A DNA stretch of 8,691 nt from assembly GCA_038224615.1 (NCBI GenBank), contig JBBRFH010000147.1, positions 1-8,691 of the forward strand, written 5' to 3'. The notes beneath the pieces were generated by a model. It worked only from the letters and a program-made list of their open reading frames with translations, was not told where the DNA came from and searched no databases. The DNA comes from JBBRFH01 sp038224615 (GTDB lineage: Bacteria; Planctomycetota; Phycisphaerae; Tepidisphaerales; Tepidisphaeraceae). A program made the position numbers and the translations under genes. Below, piece by piece: positions 1 through 7,083 of the stretch (its first letter is position 1; each line of letters begins with the position of its first letter).

Positions 1-202
1 CGGTGTCGATATCGAAATTCAGGACGACGGGCTGAAAGCCGAGGCGGAGGAAAACGCCCAGGCGTCGACGGGGCAGGTCGGCCGGCCGGCTGCCGTACCA
101 CCGGCGACCCCGGGTGGCGGCGCGGGCAAGCCCGGCCAGCCCGATGCCGCCGCCACCGCCGCCACGCGGGCGCGGATGCAGGCCATGCAGCAGAAGAAAT
201 GA
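1..202 (+). CDS. C-terminal fragment of an unidentified upstream protein
   Basis: An open frame enters from the left edge and stops at TGA 200-202, leaving the last 66 residues. The fragment begins with a short acidic stretch (GVDIEIQDDG) and then becomes a low-complexity tail rich in Ala, Gly, Pro and Gln, ending in MQAMQQKK. No recognisable domain remains. It lies 110 nt upstream of gspE on the same strand, so it may be another secretion or pilus assembly component; a secretin (GspD/PilQ) with a disordered tail is one possibility, but nothing in the fragment proves this. GC-rich, C/G-ending codon use matches gspE and supports real coding. The frame is reasonably sure, the function is not. 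Confidence 0.6.
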   Translation, partial: GVDIEIQDDGLKAEAEENAQASTGQVGRPAAVPPATPGGGAGKPGQPDAAATAATRARMQAMQQKK

Positions 203-205
203 CGC

Positions 206-306
206 ACTTGCGATTGCCGATTTGGGATTTGCGATTGAGGCAGATCGGCGAGGTTTTGAAGCGGTAAGTTCAATCGCGGGTCGACGGTCGACAATCGCAA
301 ATAGGT
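206..306. repeat. Inverted heptanucleotide-repeat element upstream of gspE
   Basis: The gap between the upstream gene and gspE is filled by 7-bp periodic sequence. The left arm (206-240) has units ACTTGCG, ATTGCCG, ATTTGGG, ATTTGCG and ATTGAGG. The right arm (272-306) has units AATCGCG, GGTCGAC twice, AATCGCA and AATAGGT, roughly the reverse complement. Positions 227-237 and 292-302 form a perfect 11-bp inverted repeat (ATTTGCGATTG / CAATCGCAAAT), so a long stem-loop is possible. The right arm ends 6 nt before the gspE ATG and contains its weak AGGT ribosome-binding site. The same design recurs at 4281-4401. Confidence 0.7.
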
Positions 307-312
307 ACTCTT

Positions 313-2109
<1,797 letters not shown>

Positions 2110-2134
2110 CGCCAGGGAATTGGCGGGAGATCGG

Positions 2135-2578
2135 ATGCTTGATCCGAGTTCACGAGCTTTCCTGCGTGCAGGACGGCTCAGGCTTAAGGCAGCGAACGCC
2201 TTGATGGCGCCGATCTTTCAGGGCGTGTACGGCGCGGACGCCATGTATTTAGCTGGGTACGCGGTCGAGTGTGTACTCAAAGCCGTCCTTATCGAGCGGA
2301 CGGCGACCGGGCATCGTAATGCCATGATGGCGAGTTTTGAGAACGAAGGTGGCTGGCACGACCTGGAACGGATCAAGGAACGCTTGCGTCGCAGCGGAGT
2401 GAAATTACCCCCGCAACTGCGTTCACATTTTAGAACTGTGTCAGGGTGGCGTGTGCAGTCACGCTACCAGTCAAAACGCGTCAGCCGTCGCGACGCTGAG
2501 CAGTTTATTCATTCGACGGATATGATCGTCTCAGAGCTGTCGCGGCTACACTTGGATGAAACCGCAGGGAGACCGTAA
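2135..2578 (+). CDS. Small HEPN-domain-like protein
   Basis: A 147-residue, mostly helical protein. Residues 32-55 (YGADAMYLAGYAVECVLKAV and on to Arg55) match the typical HEPN helix in which a Tyr-Leu-Ala-Gly-Tyr-x-x-Glu-Cys core precedes Leu-Lys-Ala. It is followed by Arg55-x4-His60 (RTATGH), the spacing of the R-x4-6-H catalytic motif of HEPN ribonucleases, and then by WHDLERIKERL (74-84), also common in the family. HEPN proteins are often RNases or toxins paired with a nucleotidyltransferase antitoxin; no such partner is seen here. ATG 2135 is chosen because GGGAG (2125-2129) sits 5 nt upstream; a TTG at 2120 has no proper site. It begins 25 nt after gspE and its TAA overlaps the next ATG by one base. 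Codon use (CTT, TTA, AGT, AGG, CGA) is less C-ending than in gspE and gspF, suggesting a later insertion. RNase activity is inferred only. Confidence 0.75.
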   Translation: MLDPSSRAFLRAGRLRLKAANALMAPIFQGVYGADAMYLAGYAVECVLKAVLIERTATGHRNAMMASFENEGGWHDLERIKERLRRSGVKLPPQLRSHFRTVSGWRVQSRYQSKRVSRRDAEQFIHSTDMIVSELSRLHLDETAGRP

Positions 2579-2877
2579 TGTCGATGGAAGAACAGATCAG
2601 CGCGGCGCTTCGGCCGACCTTTGGCGAACAGGTCCGGGCGTACCGCTACAACTCGGTAAGCATTCGGGTACGCATTGTCTCTGAACGGTTTGCCGGTCTC
2701 GATCGGGTGGGCCGGGAGGAATTGGTCAATCCGCTGATCGAGCGGTTGCCCGACGACGTGCAGGATGACATCACCATACTCCTGCTCCTGACCCCGGCCG
2801 AGCACGCAAAGCGGTTTGAACGACTCGATCTGCTGGACATCGAATTCGATGAGCCGACCGCCAGCGCCATCCGCTAA
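2578..2877 (+). CDS. Small protein of unknown function, BolA-like pattern, partner of the HEPN protein
   Basis: A 99-residue protein that I do not recognise firmly. After an N-terminal helix (MSMEEQISAAL), residues around 24-36 form a hydrophobic strand ending in VRIVSERFAGL, followed by a helix (DRVGREELVNPLIERLP) and a very hydrophobic strand (DITILLLLTPAE). This order (strand with Val-Ser-x-Arg-Phe-x-Gly-Leu, helix with a basic-x-x-Leu-Val motif, strand, Thr-Pro-x-Glu) resembles BolA proteins, but the resemblance is by eye and several BolA positions differ. No signal peptide or membrane helix is seen. ATG 2578 shares its A with the stop of the HEPN gene, and GGGAG (2567-2571) lies 6 nt before it, so translation is probably coupled. 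That coupling suggests the two proteins act together, perhaps with this one as regulator or antitoxin. The function is not established. Confidence 0.7.
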   Translation: MSMEEQISAALRPTFGEQVRAYRYNSVSIRVRIVSERFAGLDRVGREELVNPLIERLPDDVQDDITILLLLTPAEHAKRFERLDLLDIEFDEPTASAIR

Positions 2878-2973
2878 CCAACGCCGAACTTTCGCAGCCG
2901 TAGGTTCCGCGCCGTTCGAGGTGGACAGCGCGTACAATGCCGACGGTAAACCACACTCAGGCAGCGGAGCAGT

Positions 2974-4269
2974 ATGGCCACTTATACCTTTGAAGCGATG
3001 AATTCCTCCGGGCAGGAGGTCAAGGACGAGATCGACGCCGGCTCCTCGGAGGAAGCGATCCAGAAGATCCGCGCCAAGGGCTATTTCCCCACCAAGGTGA
3101 AGGAAAAGGCCGGCAAAAAGGCGGTCCGCAAGAAGAGCGGCGGGTCCGGGCCGGCCGAAGAGGAGATGCAGCCGCTCACCCCGAAGAAGAAGCTCCCCTT
3201 CGCGATCGGCGGCGTCCCCCAGAAGCAGCTCGTCACCTTCACCCGACAGCTCTCCACCCTGCAGGACGCCGGTCTGCCCATCCTGCGCTCGCTGCAGATC
3301 CTCGAAAGCCAGCAGCGCCCCGGCCTGTTCAAAGCCATTATCGGCGGCGTCGCGGATGAAGTCGAAGGCGGCGGGTCGCTCTCCGAGGCCATGGCCAAGT
3401 ACCCCAAGGCCTTCAACAAGCTCTACGTCAACATGATCCACGCCGGCGAGCTCGGCGGCGTGCTCGACATCATCCTCAACCGCCTCGCCGACTTCATGGA
3501 GAAGGCCGCCAAACTCAAAAAGAAAGTCATCGGCGCCATGATCTACCCGGCGGTCGTCATCACGATCGCCGTTGCCATCGTCTCCATGATCATGATCTTC
3601 GTGATCCCCAAATTCGCCGAAATTTTCCGCGATTTCAACCTCAAGCTCCCCACCGTCACCCAGATCCTGGTCGACTTCTCCTACTGGATGGCCAACCAGT
3701 ACGGCTGGGCCTTCGTCATCTTCAGCCCGATCTTCTTCTACGTCACATGGAAGCTCATCCGCATGAGCGAAGGCGGGAAGTATTACTCGGACGTGATGCT
3801 GCTGCAGATCCCGGTGCTCGGCCAGATCATGTCCAAGAGCTCGATCGCCCGCTTCACGCGGACGCTCGGCACCCTGATCTCCGCCGGCGTGCCCATCCTG
3901 GACGCGCTCAACATCACCAAGGAAACGTCCGGCAACGAGGTCTACGCCCGCGCCCTGGCCAAGGTCCACGACGCCATCCGCGAAGGCGAAACCATGGCCG
4001 ACCCGCTCCGCGCCACCAAGGTGTGTGACGCCATCGTCGTCAACATGGTCGACGTCGGTGAGGAAACCGGCGACCTCGACAAGATGCTCATCAAGATCGC
4101 CGACAACTACGACAGCGACGTCGACGTGCTTGTCAGCTCGCTCATCAGCATTCTCGAGCCGATCATGGTCGTGGTGCTCGGCGTGATCGTCGGATTTATC
4201 GTTATCGCACTGTTCATGCCCATGGTCAGCCTGATCCAGGGCATGTCCGGCGGCAACAATAAGAAGTGA
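2974..4269 (+). CDS. gspF: GspF/PilC-family inner-membrane platform protein
   Basis: This polytopic inner-membrane protein links the assembly ATPase to the growing pseudopilus. Its 431 residues are close to family length. Residues 1-42 (MATYTFEAMNSSGQEVKDEI and on) are the usual small N-terminal domain. A Lys-rich, partly acidic linker follows (about 43-75). Two T2SSF repeats start at about residue 83 (FTRQLSTLQDAGLPILRSL) and 290 (FTRTLGTLISAGVPILDAL), and both show the (T)FTR-L-x-L-x-x-AG-x-P-I-L pattern. Predicted membrane helices lie at about 190-212, 243-260 and 395-420. ATG 2974 has GGAG at 2966-2969, 4 nt upstream. The gene follows the two small proteins after 96 nt, an unusual separation from gspE, and precedes the pseudopilin run. 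GspF versus PilC cannot be told apart firmly, but the tetracysteine ATPase and multiple pseudopilins favour type II secretion-like use. Confidence 0.95.
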   Translation: MATYTFEAMNSSGQEVKDEIDAGSSEEAIQKIRAKGYFPTKVKEKAGKKAVRKKSGGSGPAEEEMQPLTPKKKLPFAIGGVPQKQLVTFTRQLSTLQDAGLPILRSLQILESQQRPGLFKAIIGGVADEVEGGGSLSEAMAKYPKAFNKLYVNMIHAGELGGVLDIILNRLADFMEKAAKLKKKVIGAMIYPAVVITIAVAIVSMIMIFVIPKFAEIFRDFNLKLPTVTQILVDFSYWMANQYGWAFVIFSPIFFYVTWKLIRMSEGGKYYSDVMLLQIPVLGQIMSKSSIARFTRTLGTLISAGVPILDALNITKETSGNEVYARALAKVHDAIREGETMADPLRATKVCDAIVVNMVDVGEETGDLDKMLIKIADNYDSDVDVLVSSLISILEPIMVVVLGVIVGFIVIALFMPMVSLIQGMSGGNNKK

Positions 4270-4329
4270 ACGTCGGCGAAATTGCCGATTGCCAATTGGC
4301 AATTGCCCATTGGACGAGCAGAAGGGTTC

Positions 4330-4345
4330 ATCGCGGAAACGCGAT
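4330..4345 (+). promoter_or_regulatory. Small hairpin with GAAA loop ahead of a ribosome-binding site
   Basis: ATCGCG (4330-4335) and CGCGAT (4340-4345) are perfect inverted repeats around a GAAA tetraloop, giving a 6-bp stem. The GGAGGAG ribosome-binding site of the first pseudopilin starts 3 nt later. No T-run follows, so it is not a classic terminator. A role in mRNA stability or translation is possible but inferred. Confidence 0.4.
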
Positions 4346-4348
4346 CGC

Positions 4349-4355
4349 GGAGGAG
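4349..4355 (+). promoter_or_regulatory. Ribosome-binding site that fixes a GTG start
   Basis: GGAGGAG at 4349-4355 is an excellent Shine-Dalgarno sequence ending 7 nt before GTG 4363. It decides the start of the first pseudopilin against the longer TTG start at 4282, which lies in the heptad repeat and would give an overlong leader. Confidence 0.75.
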
Positions 4356-4362
4356 ACATCCG

Positions 4363-5358
4363 GTGAAATCGGCAATCGGCAATCGACAATCGGCAATCCG
4401 CGTGGGCGGCTTCACGCTGCTGGAACTGCTGGTGGCGATCGGCATCATCCTGATCCTGATCGGCATTTCGGTCCCCGTCATCGCCAAGGTGAAACGCTCC
4501 GCCCAAGCCGCCAACACGCGACAAATGCTCGCCCGTATCGAAGCAGGCTTGCAACAGTATTTTGACGAATTTCAAGCGTATCCGGGGGCGTTCCTTCAGC
4601 CACAACTCAAGCCATTCAGTAACACTAAGCCATACATTGACTACCCGGCCAACGTGGGCGCGCAGCTCAATGTCACCGCAATAACCTCGACGGAAAATCT
4701 TTACTTGGCGCTCGCCGGCGGGTTGCAATACACCGCGGTGCCGGCGTCGTTCGTGGTCAACGCAACAATGCTTCAGAACGCCGGCGGCCCGCTCAGCCTG
4801 AACCCTGGAAACGTCAAGCGATATCCCGCGATGATTTCCATCACCGCCGATGAGACTACGTATAAGGTTCTGAATCCCGCTTCGGCGACGCCCGTTCAGG
4901 GGCAGTGGAACGCCGCCAACGGAACATTCGTCGGCGACACCCAGGTGCCGGAAATCGTCGATAAGTTCTCCACGCCCTCGCCGATCCTTTATATGCGGGC
5001 CAATCGTGGGGCGGCCAACTTCTACACCGACCACACCGGGTATGCCGCCGCCGAGGCGACGACGCAGTATCAGATCAAGCAAATCCACACCACCTACGCC
5101 GGCGTCTATCAGCCGCAGGCGAGTGAGTGGCCGATCGACACCATCGCCTTTCCGGCGCAGGGCGGCGATAACTACTCCGGGCCGGTCAACAATGTAATGA
5201 CGTCTCTCGGTTCGTCAGCGGGCGTGTACAGCTACTACGGCAATCCTGACAGCACGGCGCTTCAGCCGTTGCAAAAAGACGGGTACATGCTGATCAGTGC
5301 GGGTCCGGACGGCAAATATGGCACCAGCGATGACATCACGAACTTCCGCAACCGCTAA
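4363..5358 (+). CDS. Pseudopilin 1, GspG-like, class III prepilin leader
   Basis: A 331-residue pseudopilin, probably a filament subunit in the periplasm. GTG 4363 is chosen for its strong ribosome-binding site. The leader is 16 residues ending in Arg-Val-Gly-Gly, cut before Phe17 (G^FTLLELL) with Glu21 at +5, then a hydrophobic N-terminal helix (AIGIILILIGISVPVI). Residues AIGNRQSAI of the leader are encoded by the heptad repeat. The helix is followed by the usual pilin spine (MLARIEAGLQQYFDEFQAYP). The middle is long and unfamiliar (about residues 75-300), with TENLYLALAGGL like the GspG family and IVDKFSTPSPILYM where a DxWGxPxxY motif is expected. The C-terminus (312-328, SAGPDGKYGTSDDITNF) matches the calcium-binding loop of GspG. 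Its last codons overlap the next gene. GspG-like is more likely than a minor pilin, but not proven; no clear carbohydrate-binding module is present. Confidence 0.9.
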   Translation: MKSAIGNRQSAIRVGGFTLLELLVAIGIILILIGISVPVIAKVKRSAQAANTRQMLARIEAGLQQYFDEFQAYPGAFLQPQLKPFSNTKPYIDYPANVGAQLNVTAITSTENLYLALAGGLQYTAVPASFVVNATMLQNAGGPLSLNPGNVKRYPAMISITADETTYKVLNPASATPVQGQWNAANGTFVGDTQVPEIVDKFSTPSPILYMRANRGAANFYTDHTGYAAAEATTQYQIKQIHTTYAGVYQPQASEWPIDTIAFPAQGGDNYSGPVNNVMTSLGSSAGVYSYYGNPDSTALQPLQKDGYMLISAGPDGKYGTSDDITNFRNR

Positions 5359-6409
5359 TCGTCGCCCGGCCGGATTCACGCTGCTGGAGCTACTCGTCTC
5401 CATCGGCATCATCCTGCTGCTGATCGGCATCCTCCTGCCTGCGGTCGTCAAGGCCGTCCGCGCGGGCAAACGCGCGTCGATCGCCGGGCAATTGCAGAGC
5501 ATCTCGGTGGCGCTCGAGCAGTACAAGCAGGATTACAACGCCTACCCGCAGGTGACCGTCGCGAACACCGGGGCAGCCGTCCTGGGCAAGGCGCTGATGT
5601 CGCCGGGGCCTATCGCCGAGCCGATTGGGGCGATTGCGGCGTTCAATAACGGCAACACATACCTCGCCGGCGATCTGGTCAGCGAGACGGCGACCAAATA
5701 CGTCAGCATCCTTGCCAACCCTGCGCCGAGCGTCGCACCGAGCGATGCAACCGGCTCAACGTACTGGAAATTGGCGATCGCCACGGCACCGGTTTACAGC
5801 GGTGGCGTCGAATATACGCCGGGACAGGTCGTCCTGTTCACCAGTGGCGGCATCGACCTCATCTATGTGTGCAGCTACCGGACGCTCGGCAACGCGCCAC
5901 CCACCTCGCCGACCACAGCTAACGCGTACTGGTCTGAGTTCAACTGGTCTGATGGCGGCGACGAGCAGAATTACCGCGTGAAACGCGGTTCCCCGATCAA
6001 GCGCCCGTATTTGCAATCCGGGACGTTCAAAATGGTCGGCACGACCATCGTCGATCGCAACGACAACCCGATCCTTTACTTCCCCGCATCGAGCGCGCCA
6101 CGCAACATCAGCGCCGCCAGCGGCTATCTCAGCATGGGGTCGACGTCAGCCTACAACTGGACGAATAATGGCGTTCAATTCAGTTGGACAACGCCTCCGT
6201 CTGCATCCGGCGACCCTGAAGCGCCCAAGCGCATTGCCGCATTGATGGGCGACACCAACATGAACGGCTCGATCGACGCCAACGAATCCGCCGCCACCTC
6301 TGCTCCGTTCGTCCTCTGGAGCGCCGGCCCGGATGGACGGTACGGCTGCGGCATCGACAACGTGTCTTCCGAAGTCGCCCGCTGTGACGACGTGACGAAT
6401 TTCCGCTGA
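5318..6409 (+). CDS. Pseudopilin 2 with two CBM5/12-like modules and an EF-hand-like loop
   Basis: A 363-residue pseudopilin if it starts at ATG 5318. The alternative ATG 5330 gives 359 residues and a 15-residue leader; 5318 is preferred because GGACGG lies at 5307-5312 and 5330 has no visible ribosome-binding site. Either start lies inside pseudopilin 1. The leader ends RRPAG^FTLLELLVSIGI, with Phe20 and Glu24 (+5). The spine (VALEQYKQDYNAYP) is followed by two modules at about residues 109-152 and 160-208, each with Tyr-x-x-Gly-x-x-Val early and Tyr-Trp late. Residues 312-323 (DTNMNGSIDANE) have the DxNxNGxIDxxE pattern of an EF-hand or dockerin loop. The C-terminal SAGPDGRYG motif (from 335) has an insert with Cys344 and Cys356, a possible disulfide. 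Membership of the family is sure; ligand binding is inferred. Confidence 0.9.
   Translation: MAPAMTSRTSATANRRPAGFTLLELLVSIGIILLLIGILLPAVVKAVRAGKRASIAGQLQSISVALEQYKQDYNAYPQVTVANTGAAVLGKALMSPGPIAEPIGAIAAFNNGNTYLAGDLVSETATKYVSILANPAPSVAPSDATGSTYWKLAIATAPVYSGGVEYTPGQVVLFTSGGIDLIYVCSYRTLGNAPPTSPTTANAYWSEFNWSDGGDEQNYRVKRGSPIKRPYLQSGTFKMVGTTIVDRNDNPILYFPASSAPRNISAASGYLSMGSTSAYNWTNNGVQFSWTTPPSASGDPEAPKRIAALMGDTNMNGSIDANESAATSAPFVLWSAGPDGRYGCGIDNVSSEVARCDDVTNFR
5642..5773 (+). other. CBM5/12-like module A in pseudopilin 2
   Basis: Encodes residues 109-152 (5318 start): FNNGNTYLAGDLVS, then KYVSI, then SDATGSTYWKL. The Y-x-x-G-D-x-V ... Y ... YW spacing is that of CBM5/12-type carbohydrate-binding domains. 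The match is by eye. Confidence 0.5.
5795..5941 (+). other. CBM5/12-like module B in pseudopilin 2
   Basis: Encodes residues 160-208: YSGGVEYTPGQVVLF, LIYVCSY, then APPTSPTTANAYWSEF. It has the same anchors as module A, with a Cys two residues after the central Tyr, as in module B of pseudopilin 4 and the module in pseudopilin 5. Confidence 0.5.
6251..6286 (+). other. EF-hand/dockerin-like calcium loop in pseudopilin 2
   Basis: Encodes DTNMNGSIDANE, fitting the 12-residue D-x-N-x-N-G-x-I-D-x-x-E loop at every key position (1, 3, 5, 6, 8, 9, 12). Only one loop is seen, as in dockerin half-repeats. Confidence 0.6.
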
Positions 6410-6416
6410 TGACCCG

Positions 6417-7025
6417 ATGCATTTCCCCGCATCAACCCGGCGCAGCAGACGCGCCTTCACCATCCTCGAACTGCTGACCACGCTCGCGTTCCTGGTGATC
6501 GTGCTTGGCGTGCTCGTCAGCCTCGCCCGCTATGTGCGCGCGACCAGCGCGCAGGATGTTACCCGGCGGACGCTGGCGGAACTGGAAGACGCCTATCGGC
6601 TGATCTATCCCGAGCGGTCGAACGCCACGCCCACCACCTGGCCGGCGTCGGAGGTGCCGCCGGTGGGCTTGGACGAAGGGCAGTTTCAGCAGTATGTGCA
6701 GCGAACCAGCGTTCCGCTGCTAAGGCGGCTGATCCAGCAGGCCCGCGAGCTTAAAATCGGCGCTGAAGCAGAGTCCGGTTACAGCGCCGTCGGGCAGGGC
6801 ATGATCGAGGCGGAACAGGTCGTCCGCGATGCCTGGGGCAACCCGATCGCGTTCCTTGCCGGCCAGCACCCGGGCATCGGCATGGCCCCGCAAAACCGCC
6901 CGTTTTTCGTCTCCGCCGGGCCTGACGGACGGTACCTGACCCGCGACGATAACCTCTACAGCTACGAAGTCTTACGCCCAAGTTCCGACGCCCAGCGACC
7001 GATCGGCGGTGGACACGGCGAATAA
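6417..7025 (+). CDS. Pseudopilin 3, GspG-like C-terminus, Ala at the cleavage site
   Basis: A 202-residue pseudopilin, shortest of the set. The basic leader MHFPASTRRSRRA ends in Ala13 instead of the usual Gly before Phe14, giving RRA^FTILELL with Glu18 at +5; prepilin peptidases strongly prefer Gly at -1, so cleavage may be slower or different. The hydrophobic helix (LAFLVIVLGVLVSLARYV) follows. Residues 138-143 (DAWGNP) are the classic pseudopilin DxWGxP motif, and 166-178 (SAGPDGRYLTRDD) the calcium-loop motif, continuing NLYSYEVL. A polar tail of about 18 residues follows. It carries no CBM-like insert, and comparison with pseudopilin 4 suggests it keeps the plain form. ATG 6417 lies 7 nt after the previous stop with no strong ribosome-binding site, so translation is probably coupled. 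Confidence 0.9.
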   Translation: MHFPASTRRSRRAFTILELLTTLAFLVIVLGVLVSLARYVRATSAQDVTRRTLAELEDAYRLIYPERSNATPTTWPASEVPPVGLDEGQFQQYVQRTSVPLLRRLIQQARELKIGAEAESGYSAVGQGMIEAEQVVRDAWGNPIAFLAGQHPGIGMAPQNRPFFVSAGPDGRYLTRDDNLYSYEVLRPSSDAQRPIGGGHGE

Positions 7026-7072
7026 TGCCCATGGGCGTACACGCAGCGCGCCGCACGCACCGGGAAAGCATC

Positions 7073-7077
7073 AGGAG
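7073..7077 (+). promoter_or_regulatory. Ribosome-binding site that fixes the start of pseudopilin 4
   Basis: AGGAG at 7073-7077 lies 6 nt before ATG 7084. It decides this start over an in-frame GTG at 7009, which would give a 42-residue leader overlapping pseudopilin 3. Confidence 0.75.
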
Positions 7078-7083
7078 CGAGGA

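Larger units (their letters stand above)
4281..4401. repeat. Inverted heptanucleotide-repeat element between gspF and the first pseudopilin
   Basis: The left arm (4281-4315) is five 7-bp units: ATTGCCG, ATTGCCA, ATTGGCA, ATTGCCC, ATTGGAC. The right arm (4367-4401) is five units: AATCGGC twice, AATCGAC, AATCGGC, AATCCGC. Positions 4281-4293 and 4371-4383 form a perfect 13-bp inverted repeat, so the arms could pair across about 77 nt. The left arm also holds a perfect 16-bp palindrome (ATTGCCAATTGGCAAT, 4288-4303). The unit ATTGCCG is shared with the element at 206-306. The right arm lies inside the next gene and encodes most of its leader peptide. Confidence 0.8.

Noticed and set aside
2933..2938. 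TACAAT as a -10 promoter box before gspF
   Set aside because: No convincing -35 hexamer lies 16-18 bp upstream (GCCGTT at 16 bp is poor), so a single hexamer in a 96-nt gap is not enough.
4281..4345. Rho-independent terminator after gspF
   Set aside because: Palindromes are present but none is followed by a T-run, and translation signals for the next gene come at once.
4282..4362. A longer start (TTG 4282) for pseudopilin 1
   Set aside because: It lies inside the left repeat arm, has no ribosome-binding site and would give a 43-residue leader; GTG 4363 has GGAGGAG 7 nt upstream.
4281..4401. CRISPR array
   Set aside because: The repeats are contiguous 7-bp units without spacers, in two opposed arms, and no cas genes are present.
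2509..5088. A very long minus-strand open frame (859 codons)
   Set aside because: It lies opposite gspF, the small genes and pseudopilin 1, has a low-complexity Asp/His/Glu/Val-rich translation typical of antisense GC-rich codons, and includes translated heptad repeat. It shows no domain.
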